Source: Gnetum montanum
Taxonomy: Eukaryota; Streptophyta; Gnetopsida; Gnetales; Gnetaceae
DNA length: 64,000 nucleotides
Assembly (NCBI GenBank): GCA_015680685.1
Contig: MNCI01033474.1
Location: 988,009-1,052,008, forward strand
Direction: 5' to 3'
Part shown: positions 1 through 10,332 of the stretch, piece after piece
Layout: each line of letters starts with the position of its first letter
Position numbering within the stretch: position 1 is the stretch's first letter
Program-made: the position numbers and the translations under genes
The notes under the pieces: generated by a model
What the model was told of the DNA's origin: nothing
Database searches by the model: none
The model's input: only the letters and a program-made list of their open reading frames with translations

Positions 1-261
1 CTTTATCAATAAAATTTTAAGTTTTGGATTTTTCATGCAAAATATATTCATTTATTTTCCATGCATTATTCAGATATGTTATCAACTTCAATATTCTATT
101 TTTATTACCCCATTTTTCATTTCATAAGTCCTAGGTTGATTTGATGAACCAGCTAGGGCATCTTGAAACCCATTTTTTAGAGGCCCTTAGGGTTCATGGG
201 TTGAAGACTACTACATCAAATCCATCATTCTTTCCAACAATCGATTTTTCTAATTGTAATA
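1..261 (+). repeat. 5' LTR of element A, 3' portion only
   Basis: This stretch aligns with 49940-50191, with shared landmarks such as AATATATTCATTTATTTT and the phrase around 'aggccc..g..ttcatgggttga.gactact'. The LTR is cut by the window edge. Its end is placed at 261 because similarity to the 3' LTR stops there (TTGTAATA here, TTGCAACA at 50191) and a primer binding site follows. The final CA has apparently become TA. Confidence 0.75.
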
Positions 262-268
262 GTTTTCT

Positions 269-286
269 TGGCACTAGAAGGAGGGC
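269..286 (+). other. Primer binding site of element A
   Basis: TGGCACTAGAAGGAGGGC follows the 5' LTR after a 7-base gap. The same site with a few changes (TAGCGCTACAAGGAGGGCC) follows the 5' LTR of element C at 11532-11550, so the two elements share primer type. The ancestral form was probably TGGCGCTAGAAGGAGGG. I do not assign the tRNA. Confidence 0.65.
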
Positions 287-1068
287 TTCTGCCTAATTTC
301 TACATCCAGTCTTCTGACCATCATTGCCAACATTTCCTATCATCCTAGAATTTACAATTTTTTGCTTCAAAACCTTTGAATTTTTGCATCAAACAACATT
401 GTAACCCATCCCCATGTAATCAAAGCTCAACATGAAAGTTGCAAGTGTTTGGGTTTTCAAGATTTCATAGCAATGGTTGTAAATTTCAAGGCCAATGATG
501 GCATTCCACCAAAAGCTTCAAAAGATCAACACTACCCCTTTCCCTTTGTGACCAAAATTGTGGTGTGGAACTTGCAAGTGGTTGGATGATGACTTTTCAT
601 AGTAGGTTCTATGAATTTTTTAGTCCCAAAGCTAGCATTAAAACCTTTTCCCTTTTCTTTTTGCTATCAAATTCAATTTTTCCAATTTCTAAACTTGGTG
701 GTGTAGCCCTTCTAGAAATTACTAGACTTTCAGAAGTTTGATTCCCAAAATACACCCCCCACCCCCACCACCACCACCATCCCCCCCACCCCTTCTATTT
801 TTCCAAGCTAAGAGAATTGGTAGACTACTAAAACCAAGTTTTAGTGGAAAAACCCAAAATATCCACTTTGTTTTTTAGCCTTTCCATCATCAATGTTGAG
901 TTAGAAGGTATAAGATTCCTATTATATCATCCCCCTTCTCCTCCTTGCCCCACCTCCCCACACCCTCCTCCCCTCCCCCANTTATTTTTTTTTCAATTTT
1001 TGTTGCTTCCTTTTAAATTTTTTTGAATTCTATTCACTAGAATTCACTTTTTCTTTACCATTTATAGC
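287..1068 (+). other. Untranslated leader of element A, first segment
   Basis: No convincing gene. The stretch contains pyrimidine- and C-rich runs (about 750-800 and 930-980, with one undetermined base at 981) and only short chance frames. It continues at 9703 beyond insertion B and at 28416 beyond insertion C. Confidence 0.6.
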
Positions 1069-1928
1069 TGATGAGTGGTGAGATACCCCTACACTCAACC
1101 ATACGAATACGAGCGTTCTCACGTGCAATCCAGTCGAACTTCACAGACAGACTAGTTGTGGCACCTAGATAGTTAGCCTTAGGTTGCAGTTTGCTGTCTT
1201 CCCACCTAGACTAGTATTATATTTGTCACATATGGTTTAGTCCAAAGTGATGTGTATGATATGGTTCCTAATCTAATGCTACTCCTGAAGGCAATGGAAG
1301 ATAATATTAACCAAGCTCAGCTAGGAGGGAAAAGGGTAAGAGAATCTAATCTAGCCTATGTGCGATAAGCAACTAATTCCTTGATCATCTGTACACATCT
1401 TGGACCTCGTGCATGACTACCACTGGGATTACCAAGTGCAAATCCTAGGTACGCCACTGGGATACCAAGTAGTCACACTTAAATGCTCATAATCAAGTCG
1501 TACTCATTCCGCATTACTAGGAAATAAGGGTGAGAGAGAAAGCATTAAATAACATTTAAATAAACAAATAAATAACAAAGTAAATGCTGGAATGATGAAG
1601 TAATCTTGATCTTTATTTCTGGTCATGTGCACATCCAAGTACATCACACTCGAATAAAGAATGTCATACAATTACAATCACCATAGTGCGGGCAAACACT
1701 GGAAAATAATCTAACTCTAGAGGGATCAAACTACCAGAGTCTAGCTACGATCTAAACTAGATTATAAACAAGGGAGAGCCACTTCTTATTTATAGACATT
1801 GTGGCAAAATGCGATATTTTGTACGCGATATCACAGGGGAAGACGTGATATCGCGTACGCGATATCATGGGTGATGCGATATTGCGGTGGACGCGATATC
1901 GCAGCCCATGTGATATCACATCCCATCA
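1069..1928 (-). repeat. 3' LTR of element B (left copy)
   Basis: 860 bases, TGATG...CATCA. In element sense the U3 starts at 1928 with a palindrome-rich tract (1811-1925). A TATA box follows (TATAAATA, reverse complement at 1787-1794), and the R-U5 part ends at 1069. The adjoining interior has a purine-rich tract just upstream in element sense (ATGAGGGTA, reverse complement at about 1929-1937), a weak polypurine tract. The copy has diverged visibly from 8880-9702. Confidence 0.88.
1811..1925 (-). repeat. Cluster of GCGATATCGC palindromes in U3 of element B
   Basis: About seven spaced copies or near copies of the self-complementary decamer GCGATATCGC occur within 115 bases, several joined by GTAC (GATATCGCGTACGCGATATC). 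The right LTR keeps the same tract at about 9610-9697, and element D has decayed copies at 35640-35715 and 40225-40310. In each LTR the cluster lies immediately upstream of the TATA box in transcription sense, so an enhancer or dimeric-factor binding role is the simplest guess. Confidence 0.7.
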
Positions 1929-2088
1929 TACCCTCATGACTGAATAAAAACTCCTCTGCAAGTCACAGTGATTACATAGTGGATAGGTATGGGATTATTA
2001 GATGGGAAAAACAATAAAATGATGCCGCAGTATGGGAAGACACAACACAGAAAAATATGCTACAACTACAACTACAAAAATGTGGAAC

Positions 2089-4838
2089 TCATGTAGTTCC
2101 TGGTGGCGGTGGCTCCTTCATGGGCACTTTCCCTTTGTCATGTGCTCTAGGATTTGAATCTTGATGGCATTGAAGTCTGGCCTAGATATTCTCCTCTTCG
2201 ATCTGAGGGTCTTGTTTCGTCCATGCAATTTTTTCGATGTTTGATGGAGTCGGCACCTCCCATGGATAAGGTAGTTGCGGGAACATCTAGTTGGCTTTGA
2301 CATACCATGCCGCGAACACCTTTCATTCCTCTTCATAGGCTTTGGATTTGTTCTTGTATTCATGAATATCTATTATCTGTTGAGCCAAGTTGGTTGCAAC
2401 ATCCTTTTGTCCTTGGTAGCTTGCTTTTACCACCTCGAGTTCAAAATATGCAACATCCAATTTTTCAACCAACTTCTTGCGTTCTGCAAATTCTGCCTCA
2501 TATTTGAGATGGGTGGAAGCTACCTGCTACTCGAGCTCTGACCTCAGCTACCCTACTATTAACATGGCAAGGTTGGAATATCTAAGGTTTGCCAACTCCA
2601 TCTATTCTGTCAAGTCTTAGATCTGCACGTTCCGATTTTTAACTTCCGCTTGGTGGGTGAAGGCGTAAGTGTCCAATATGGCCCTCTAATCAGTGTGTTA
2701 AGCACTGATAGTGTTGATTTGAGCCTTGGCCATATGGATCTCCTTCTCTAGGATTTGTTTATACATCCCCACCTGATCATGGAAGTGCTCCTTCAGCTTC
2801 TCATGTTGTTTAGCCTCATTCTGCCACACACTTATCTCAACTGCTGACTTTTGGCGAATAGCGCGTACCTCCTCCATTGAGAGGTTTCGATTCTCTCTAG
2901 CTAAACGGCTTACATCTCAGTTGACCTAAATGAATTATTCTCATAGATGATGAAAGTGTTCATCAAGAACATTCTTTTGTTTCTCTACAGATGTCAACTT
3001 AAGGTTATCTGCAACCAACTGCTTATTCTCTTCTTCCAAGGCCTTGAGTGCCTTAAGCTGCGCATGGGTTTGCGCTTCTGCTGCAGAGGCATCTCAAATA
3101 GCCTTCTCCTTTTCTTCTACCAACTTCCTATTCTCTACGGTTAGCCTTGTTAATTGTTCAATTCTAAAAATTTCTAGCTGGTCTGTAGGAACAAATTGTA
3201 GAGGATCCCGTTGTGCTGCTTGTAAGGCTACAAGCTACTCTTGTAATCTCTGCACTTTAGCTTCAGCATGCTCTACCCTTACTTTAGTTAAGATCAGTTT
3301 TCCCTTCGTGGAAATGAGGTTTAATTGAATTGTTATTACATCTTGAGGGATGTCAAATAGGGACATCATTACTTGCCTTGTATGAAGCAATCTATCAAGC
3401 ACATCCTCATGTTTCGTAGGAGTCATTGAGGTTCTGGCCAAAGTTTGAGCATCCCGTGCTCCTGTAAGATCAGCTGGTGGTAAAACAGGTACATTGAAGG
3501 ATTCTTTGATGTGGTCTATGACCACATCTATAGCTCCCATGAAATTCTGGTGTTGCATGACCACTATAGTGGCCCCTTCACCAATCTCTAACTGCACCTG
3601 AAAGGATGCCATGTTTTCTGAGATCTGTTGCAACCATCTACTTTTCCCTCCTCTTATTTGAATTGATATTTCCCCCCTTGTGTGACCCAATGAAACTATA
3701 GGCTTTCTATCATCGTCAATGACATGAAAGAGGTTTTTGTCATCATAGCTTCCCCAACTAACCGTGTCAGCGATGGCCCTAAGATGGTGCATCGACTGTC
3801 TATAGTCTTGTGGTGGCGATGGCTGATCATGGCCTATGCTGGGCCCTACTCCTTGTTGTTGGCTAGAGGTTGACTAGTTCCAACCACCTTTTCTTCTTCT
3901 TCAGGTCTTAGCTCTTTGCTAGTGCTCTTTCTTAGAGCTCATGCCTTTAGTAATTTGGCATAAGAAGAATTATGGGCTTTTTGGAGGACATCATTAGTGT
4001 ATCCCCAAATACCAACACGTCAGAAAAGCTTTCTGATAAGACAAGGAAAAGGAAGCACCATCTTCCCTGTCTTTCATTCTTCGAACTACCTCAGGATCTC
4101 CGTCAAATATAGATGGGGTAGGTTAGCATTAACCTTTCCCATTAACATTGCACATCCTCTCACCGCATATGTTGATATTCTTTTTAAGCCTTTTGTGGGG
4201 AAGAGGTGATATGTTCTAATTTTGAAGTAAATCCTCTCTTCTGTCGTCAGTTCACCAAATGCTTTATCTCTACCATAAGCCTTCTCTAACTAATCTTTTC
4301 ACACATCAAGATCTAAATGGATAGATAACCGAGCAACATGGGGGCCTGTATTTGGAAGGTTTAACACTTCCGAAATTGCCTCTGCAGAGAAGTCTACTGT
4401 CACACCACAAATATTTATAGTTGTTCCTTACTCCTTATTATGCCAAAACTGGTACGTTTCTCCTAGGTACTAGGCACCGCTTTTAGAGAGGATAGGCCAA
4501 AAGGGAGACCCCTTGAGGTGATCTCTAATGGCCTCAGGAGCGAACTCTGAAAAAGATTCGAAGTTTAGCTCCATAATCACTACCATGAATGTGGACTTCT
4601 CATGGATAGCCTGAACACATTTTGGGGGCAATGTGAGTTGTTGTCTCAGTTTAGGCATAGCAGCAGCTACCACTTCTACTCGCCTAAACCATCCAATTGG
4701 AGATTCTTCTTGATGGATGCTACATGATTGCACCTCTTTTTCTGTATGTTTTCTAGCAGGGCCTTGTCTTCCACCTCTCTGAGATCGTTTCGTTCCACCT
4801 TGAACAGGACCCTCCTATTGTGCATGTTTTGGGGCCAT
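2089..4838 (-). pseudogene. Element B second ORF: plant transposon-type domain plus coiled coil (broken)
   Basis: Read on minus from an ATG at 4838 (context ttgcagAATG) to a stop at 2089-2091. The first part (4733-4470 open, continuing with stops to about 3990) includes ICGVTVDFSAEAISEVLNLP, which resembles the core of the plant 'putative transposon protein' family (Transposase_32 type); this is recalled similarity, not a search. An open stretch of 185 codons follows (3792-3235), then a Lys/Glu/Gln-rich, probably coiled-coil region to about 2600, and a tail ending PPPPGTT. Element D keeps the same start and tail but has lost the middle. There are several TAG stops. Position downstream of gag, where Athila elements carry an env-like ORF, fits an accessory protein. 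Function unknown. Confidence 0.5.
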
Positions 4839-6764
4839 TCTGCAATCACATAGGCTAAGCGTTAGTAAGGTTGTTTTGGAAATCAAGTTATACCTTACTA
4901 CTATCCTTAATTAAAGATCTTATATTATAACATGTGATCATGCCCGAAAGTTTGTAATGATGAGTCCTATGACTTAGGTGGTTTCCATTTTTAATCTCCT
5001 GGTATTCCTAAGGGTTAAATGAATTTTAGGCACAATTATTCTAAGTGTTAAGTTAATTACCCTAATTGATTTCCTTTGGGTGATGATTAATTTCAAAAAA
5101 TTTAGGAACACTTTTCGGTAAGTGTCTCTCCCCCATGACTAAACTGAACACTCCAGGTTCAAGCAGGTTCAAACAAAATTAAAATCAGAAAACTAGTGAG
5201 TGAGATATGAGTGAAAAAGCAAGGGTCACATAATTGCAAGTTGTAGAGGAAAATTTCAACAACGCCCCTTGCATGAATGGAAAAATGATGCTAAGTGTTG
5301 CGATGGGGGTACCTATTTATAGGAAAATAGAACATAATATCGCATACGTGATATCTCGTCCCTAGTGATAAGAGACACATGAGAACTACTGATTTTTTGA
5401 TGATTTTTCTTGAAATTAATGTTGGAAATTGAGGACATTAGCAAGTATTAAGATATCCTAGGGTAATTTCATTGATTCGAGAGGCACTTTGAATGATAAT
5501 GATGTGAACTTTAGCCGTAAAAATTTGGCAGTTAAGAAAAAAGGGAATGTAATGGTACATTGGAACATTAAAATTTAGAGGGATAATAGTAGGGAAATAA
5601 AATTATGAAAAATTAAGCTGAGGGTAAGAAATTATGTGTTTGAGCTAGAGAATTAGTGAAGATTACAAAAAATTACACAAGTGGGTCCTCCCCAAAGTAG
5701 GTTTCAACCTATTATGCCCTTGTGTAACCACACTTAAAGTGTCCATGGGCACTAGAAGGGTTAAATGTAATCCACACTAACTCTACAAAACACACACATG
5801 TAATTAACACTAGAATGAGATGAAAATTCTATGTTACATGGGACACAAGCTACAATTACATGAACAGTGAGATGAGACGAAGTATAGAAAGGGATCGTAG
5901 AGATCGGGACATGAGGTAACTAGCCCAGGACACAGTGAACCATGTTTGTAATGCATGATTAAGGTACCATAAACCCGTCGTTCAAAGATCAGGACCAAGT
6001 CCATTCCTCTAAGTAGTGACATTGAATTATTTCATCCCATGATGAGAAACTATGAGAGTACCATAACAACAAGGCATATGATCGCTTGGCATTTTATGCA
6101 AGGGAGGAGTTACTTTTGTTTTATGGCACTTTGTTTTTCTTTTTATTTTCTCTTTTTTTTTCTTTCTTTTTTGAATATTGAATCCAGAGAAATCTCCAAC
6201 CTTCAGGCATGGATGCATGTCTTTCCAGTGGGACCCCCTAGAATAGCATTTTATTTTTGAGTGCTCGTTTGATTACTCTTACTCCCATTTTTCATTAGAT
6301 CTACAAGGATCTTAGTACAACCACATTGCATGATAACTCCCACAGATGTCACCAAAGAGAATCCGCAAATCCCCTTAATGTCACACCTTAATAATTCCCT
6401 CTTGCTCCATCCTTCTTCATTTCAAGTGTAATGAACACAAAATTAATTTCAAGTTTTTAAAAATGTCAAGAATATCATTGTACCCTCGAACAGAACCTCT
6501 TATTTGTGGAATGGATACGTGAGTGTAATGGGCTTACTATTCCAAATAATTAATCACTCAAGACTTAATAACATAAAACACACCTCAACCAACGATCCAC
6601 ATGAGTGTTTTATTTGTAGATGAGATTACTTACAAAAGTGTCAAAAGACAAAAACACAAAAACAAAAAAAGATAAAAAGATAAAACAAAAAGTTGAAAAA
6701 TAAAAAAGTAGAAACAAAAATTGAAAAATTAAAGAAAATGAAAAATATTTATTAATCCTGCTTG
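4839..6764 (-). other. Spacer between gag and second ORF of element B
   Basis: No sustained reading frame. About 5670-6430 is shared with element D (36650-37440), so it belongs to the family. Low-complexity A-rich runs occur at 6640-6750. The one notable object is the promoter-like module at 5314-5365, listed separately. Confidence 0.55.
5314..5365 (-). promoter_or_regulatory. Internal promoter-like module of element B (TATA box plus palindromes)
   Basis: On minus, a TATAAATA box (reverse complement 5314-5321) is preceded by ATATCGCATACGTGATATC (5338-5356). This is the same layout as the U3 of the LTR, where GCGATATCGC-type palindromes precede CTATAAATA. It sits about 475 bases upstream of the ATG of the second ORF (4838), which suggests a separate transcript for that ORF. 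It may be a fragment copied from an LTR U3. Sequence layout is direct; promoter activity is inferred. Confidence 0.5.
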
Positions 6765-8784
6765 TTATTTAGAATGGGGATATCCCCCATAATTAAATAG
6801 TTGAGTATGGCAAGGATTAATAAATGAAGGATGAGGATCCTTGCATGCTGAAAATATTGGAACTGGGCCATATGTACCCCATTGGGTTTCACACACTTGA
6901 TTATAATAAGCATAGTGGGGCACTTTATATGATGTAGTTCGTGGATAATGAGTTGATCCACTATGATGTTTGTGACCGGAAGATGGTATGAAAGGATTAG
7001 AATGATGCCTCCCATGGTTGTGTTCATTGAGCCATATGGTTGTTGGAGTGTTAGTTGGTGGCCCTAATGAAGTTACATGAGGCGTTGGGTTCGAAGGTAA
7101 GGATGCACCACAATGTGGGACTTGTGCTAGGTTGAAAGATGCAGTGGCCTCGACATTATTTTTTCCCTTCTTATGGCTGTGTTTAAAGAAAGGATGCTTT
7201 TGATGTTGAGGAGGCTTTTCACTGCTGTTAGTAGCAGTAGCACAAGTGTCATTCATGGGTTGTTGTGGTGGTGTAGGCACCTTAGGAATAGTTGGTGGCA
7301 TTGTGGAAGGAGGGAAAGGATGAGAATGTTGAAAGTTAGAAGGAATATAAGGTGCACAAGGTGGTGGTTGTGTTGGAGGTATGGGTTGATAGTATTGTGG
7401 AGAGTAGTATTGTGATGAGATAGAGTATGTTGGCCCAAATGGAGAAACAGGACGTTGAACGTGATAAGCGTTTGAGTTCAAAAAATATGAAGGGTGCCTC
7501 TAGTCTAAGGGTGGATTCCTCCATGACTGGGATTGTTGCCACTGTGATCGAACACAGTATCTCTGTACGAATTCTGGATGTAACATGTTTTCCCAATGCT
7601 CATGTAAGTGAAACAATATTGGGCATTGGCCTTTGGGGTGATCGTATAGGTATATGTTACATTCGTGAGTATGATTGGTATTTGAGCTCTTATTCCCTTC
7701 ATTCTTTTTTTCTGAATGTCTAATGATTGCCCTGCTTCTTGGGTTGTCAAAACTTTATCTTCAATGATGTTGATATATTCTCCACACTTTTGATTCATCC
7801 ATTCCAACATCTTATTGATCTTTTCCTCAGCTTCTTCTAATGTTTTTTGTATTCGCAAAGATGATGTTTCCACCTTGAGATTGGTTGATTTCTCATTTTT
7901 ATGATTATGGACCTTTGTTAAGTTGAGATTTTGGTCCCGTTAATGTTTTTCAACACTCTCCCATCTAGCTAATTCTCCTTCTTCTTTGGCTACCTGCTTA
8001 ATAAGCTCTTGGACTTGATGGGTTCGTAGTTCATATAGTTGACCTTAGGCATACATTCCTATGGTCTCTCTAGTTTCATTACGTAGCCCATCAATGATAT
8101 GGTACATTAGCCTTTCCTCAGAAAAGCCATGGCCTGGACAGTTATTTAGCAATGCATAATATCTTTCTAAGGCCATGTCCAAGGGTTCATGTTTTGCTTG
8201 TTTCTATCCTTGGATTTGTTTCCTCAAGGCTGACACTCTTGTGAAGGTTTGATATTTTTTGTTAAATACTTCTACCATTGTTGACCAACGTCGTATTGAA
8301 TTTGGTTTTAACAATCTATATCATACTTTTTCTTGGTCAACGAGTGTCATGGGAAAGACCTTAAGTTTTTGCCAACCATTATCAATGTTTTTCCATGTAC
8401 AAGAATCGTAGAAGGCTAGTAAATGTTGATGCGGATCTAAGTCATAGCCTCCTAAAAAAGTAGGGAAGTTTTTTAAATCAAGCATGGGTAGACAGCTCTC
8501 TTTATGATGCCTATGTGAGATTTGAACAGCCTTGTGTATTTGCGTTAAGCTTATAGTGGCCAGTGGAGGTTCATCATCATCCTGTAAGTTATGCCTTCAT
8601 GTGTTGGAATGATGTTGTTTTCATTCATTTTATAAGAGACCCCCACTTCGGGTTGTGTACTCCAATCTTCATCGTTATATAGTTCGTTGGTTCTCCAATA
8701 AACGTCCTCACTAAGTGTGGCATTATTGTAATCTTGTAGGAGAGGCATTGTTGTGTGTGAATTTATGTGACTTTTTATAATCAC
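6765..8784 (-). pseudogene. Element B gag (degenerate)
   Basis: Read on minus from about 8784. An N-terminal stretch (8784-8551) leads to a retrotransposon gag core at about 8330-8030, with conserved HEPLDMALERYYALLNN, HIIDGLRNETRET and GMYA. The same segment is found in element D (39368-39078) and element F (55106-55423). A predicted coiled coil follows (7873-7750), then a Cys/His-rich patch (CPILFHLHEHW, near 7600) and a Pro/Tyr/His-rich tail (7481-6765). Frames change and TAG stops interrupt, for example Trp and Gln positions in the core. Family role: capsid/nucleocapsid precursor of Ty3/Gypsy particles. No protease follows. Confidence 0.7.
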
Positions 8785-8857
8785 TTCTTTCTAAGAGATA
8801 TATCATTAAGTCCTTTACAGTAACCTTGTATGATATAACTAATCTAGATAACCAGCA

Positions 8858-8879
8858 TCGTCCCCGGCAACAGCGCCTA
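8858..8879 (-). other. Primer binding site of element B
   Basis: The reverse complement reads TAGGCGCTGTTGCCGGGGAC and onward. This is the well-known plant Gypsy site TGGCGCCGTTGCCGGGGA (used by Athila-type elements, usually ascribed to tRNA-Asp) with small changes. It directly abuts the LTR and fixes the orientation of element B as minus. Element F has a decayed version at 53898-53915. Confidence 0.8.
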
Positions 8880-9702
8880 TGATGAATGGTGAGATACCCC
8901 TAGACTCAACCATACGAATACAAGCGTTCTCACATGAGATCCAGTTGAACTCCGTAGACGGACTAGTTGTGGCACCTATATAGTTAGGCTTAGTTTGTAG
9001 TTCATTGTCTTCCCACCTAGACTAGTATTATATTTGTCACATATGGTTTAGTCCAGAGTGAAGTGTATGATGTGGTTCCTAATCTAATGCTACTCCCAAA
9101 GGCACTGGAAGATAATATTAACTAAGCTAAGCTAGGAGGGAAAAGGGTAAGAGAATCTAATCTAGCCTAAGTACGATGAGCAGCCAATTCCTTGATCATC
9201 CATCCACATCTTGGACCTCGTGCATGACTACCACTGGGATTACCAAGCATAGATCCTAGGTACGCCACTGGGATACCAAGTAGTCACACTTAAATGCTCG
9301 TAATCAAGTTGTACTCATTTCGCGTTACTAGGAGATAAGGGTGAGAGAGAAAGCAGTAAACAACATTTAAATAAACAAATAAATAACAAAGTGAATGCTA
9401 CAATGATGAAGTAATCTTGATCTTTATTGTCAATCATGTGTGCATCCAAGTATGTCACACTCGAATAAAGAATGTTGTACAATTACAATCACCACACTGC
9501 AGGTAGACACTAGAAAATAATCTAACTCTGGAGGGATCAAACTACCAAAGTCTAGCTACTATCTAAACTAGATAATAAACAAGGGAGATCCACTTCTTAT
9601 TTATAGGCATTGCGGTAGACTACGATATCGTGTATGCAATATCGCGGGGGATGCGATATTGCAGTGGACGCGATATTGCGTACGTGATATCGCAGCCCAT
9701 CA
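8880..9702 (-). repeat. 5' LTR of element B (right copy)
   Basis: 823 bases, TGATG...CATCA, matching 1069-1928 throughout. In element sense it starts at 9702 with decayed GCGATATCGC palindromes (9697-9610), followed by a TATA box at 9598-9605 (reverse complement TATAAATA). It ends at 8880 next to the PBS and would be the promoter of the element. Confidence 0.88.
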
Positions 9703-10332
9703 ATAGCCTATTTCAAACCATTTTTGACAAAATGGACATGTCTTTCCAATAGTCCACCAAATTGCACTTCACCCTCACTAGCGAAGGTCCTAGCCAATAA
9801 GCTATGAGGGTCTACAATCCCAAAAACCCTACCATCATCAAATGTAGGTGATCTTTGAGAGTTAGAGGGGAAAGTATTAACTTTACATCCATTAATGAAG
9901 ATCATTATTACTACATTTTCACTAAAATGTAGGCTAGCCTCATGATCCCATGTATGGAAGCAAAGGAAAAAATGGATTTTGAGCTTGTACATTGAAATGG
10001 AAAAGAATATCCTTTCCCCATATGACCAAATATCTCTAACTAATATCTATCCCAACATCCTAGCTCAACTAATTATGATGAAAGAGCAAGATGACAAGCA
10101 TTACTTAAAAGAAAAATAAGAGGAGGAAGATGAATTTAGGATGGAATCTAAGCCTGAAAACATCCTAGGAGGATTGTTCCAACAAACATCTTCCAAGGTC
10201 ACAATGCCTTCCTTTAATGCTTTTGTTTATCCATGGGCATGATGCCATCATCTTCCACCATAGTTGATCCCACACTAGTCATAACCACACATGAAACTCA
10301 ATCAATGTTATAGTCAACTACCTATAATACAT
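9703..10332 (+). other. Leader of element A, second segment, with an unassigned minus-strand frame
   Basis: Element A sequence between insertions B and C. A 94-codon frame is open on minus (9992-9708) and contains FINGCKVNTFPSNSQRSP. I do not recognise it, and it may be chance or a captured fragment. Nothing else is seen. Confidence 0.35.

Larger units (their letters stand above)
1069..9702 (-). mobile_element. Element B: pol-less Ty3/Gypsy LTR retrotransposon
   Basis: Two LTRs (1069-1928 and 8880-9702) begin TGATG and end CATCA, and the element is flanked by a perfect 5-bp target duplication ATAGC (1064-1068 and 9703-9707). It lies on the minus strand, because a primer binding site in reverse complement abuts the right LTR. 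In element sense the order is 5' LTR, PBS, gag, a long spacer with an internal promoter-like module, a second ORF unrelated to pol, PPT, 3' LTR. I find no protease, RT, RNase H or integrase on either strand in 8.6 kb, so it was probably mobilised by a related element such as F. It is inserted in the leader of element A. Confidence 0.88.

Noticed and set aside
1811-1925. CRISPR-like array from the regular GATATC repeats
   Set aside because: Units and spacers vary in length and the repeat is a short palindrome inside an LTR; nothing else in this plant DNA supports CRISPR.
7173-7415. Plus-strand 80-codon Trp/Arg-rich frame
   Set aside because: Shadow of the Pro/His-rich gag tail of element B on the opposite strand.
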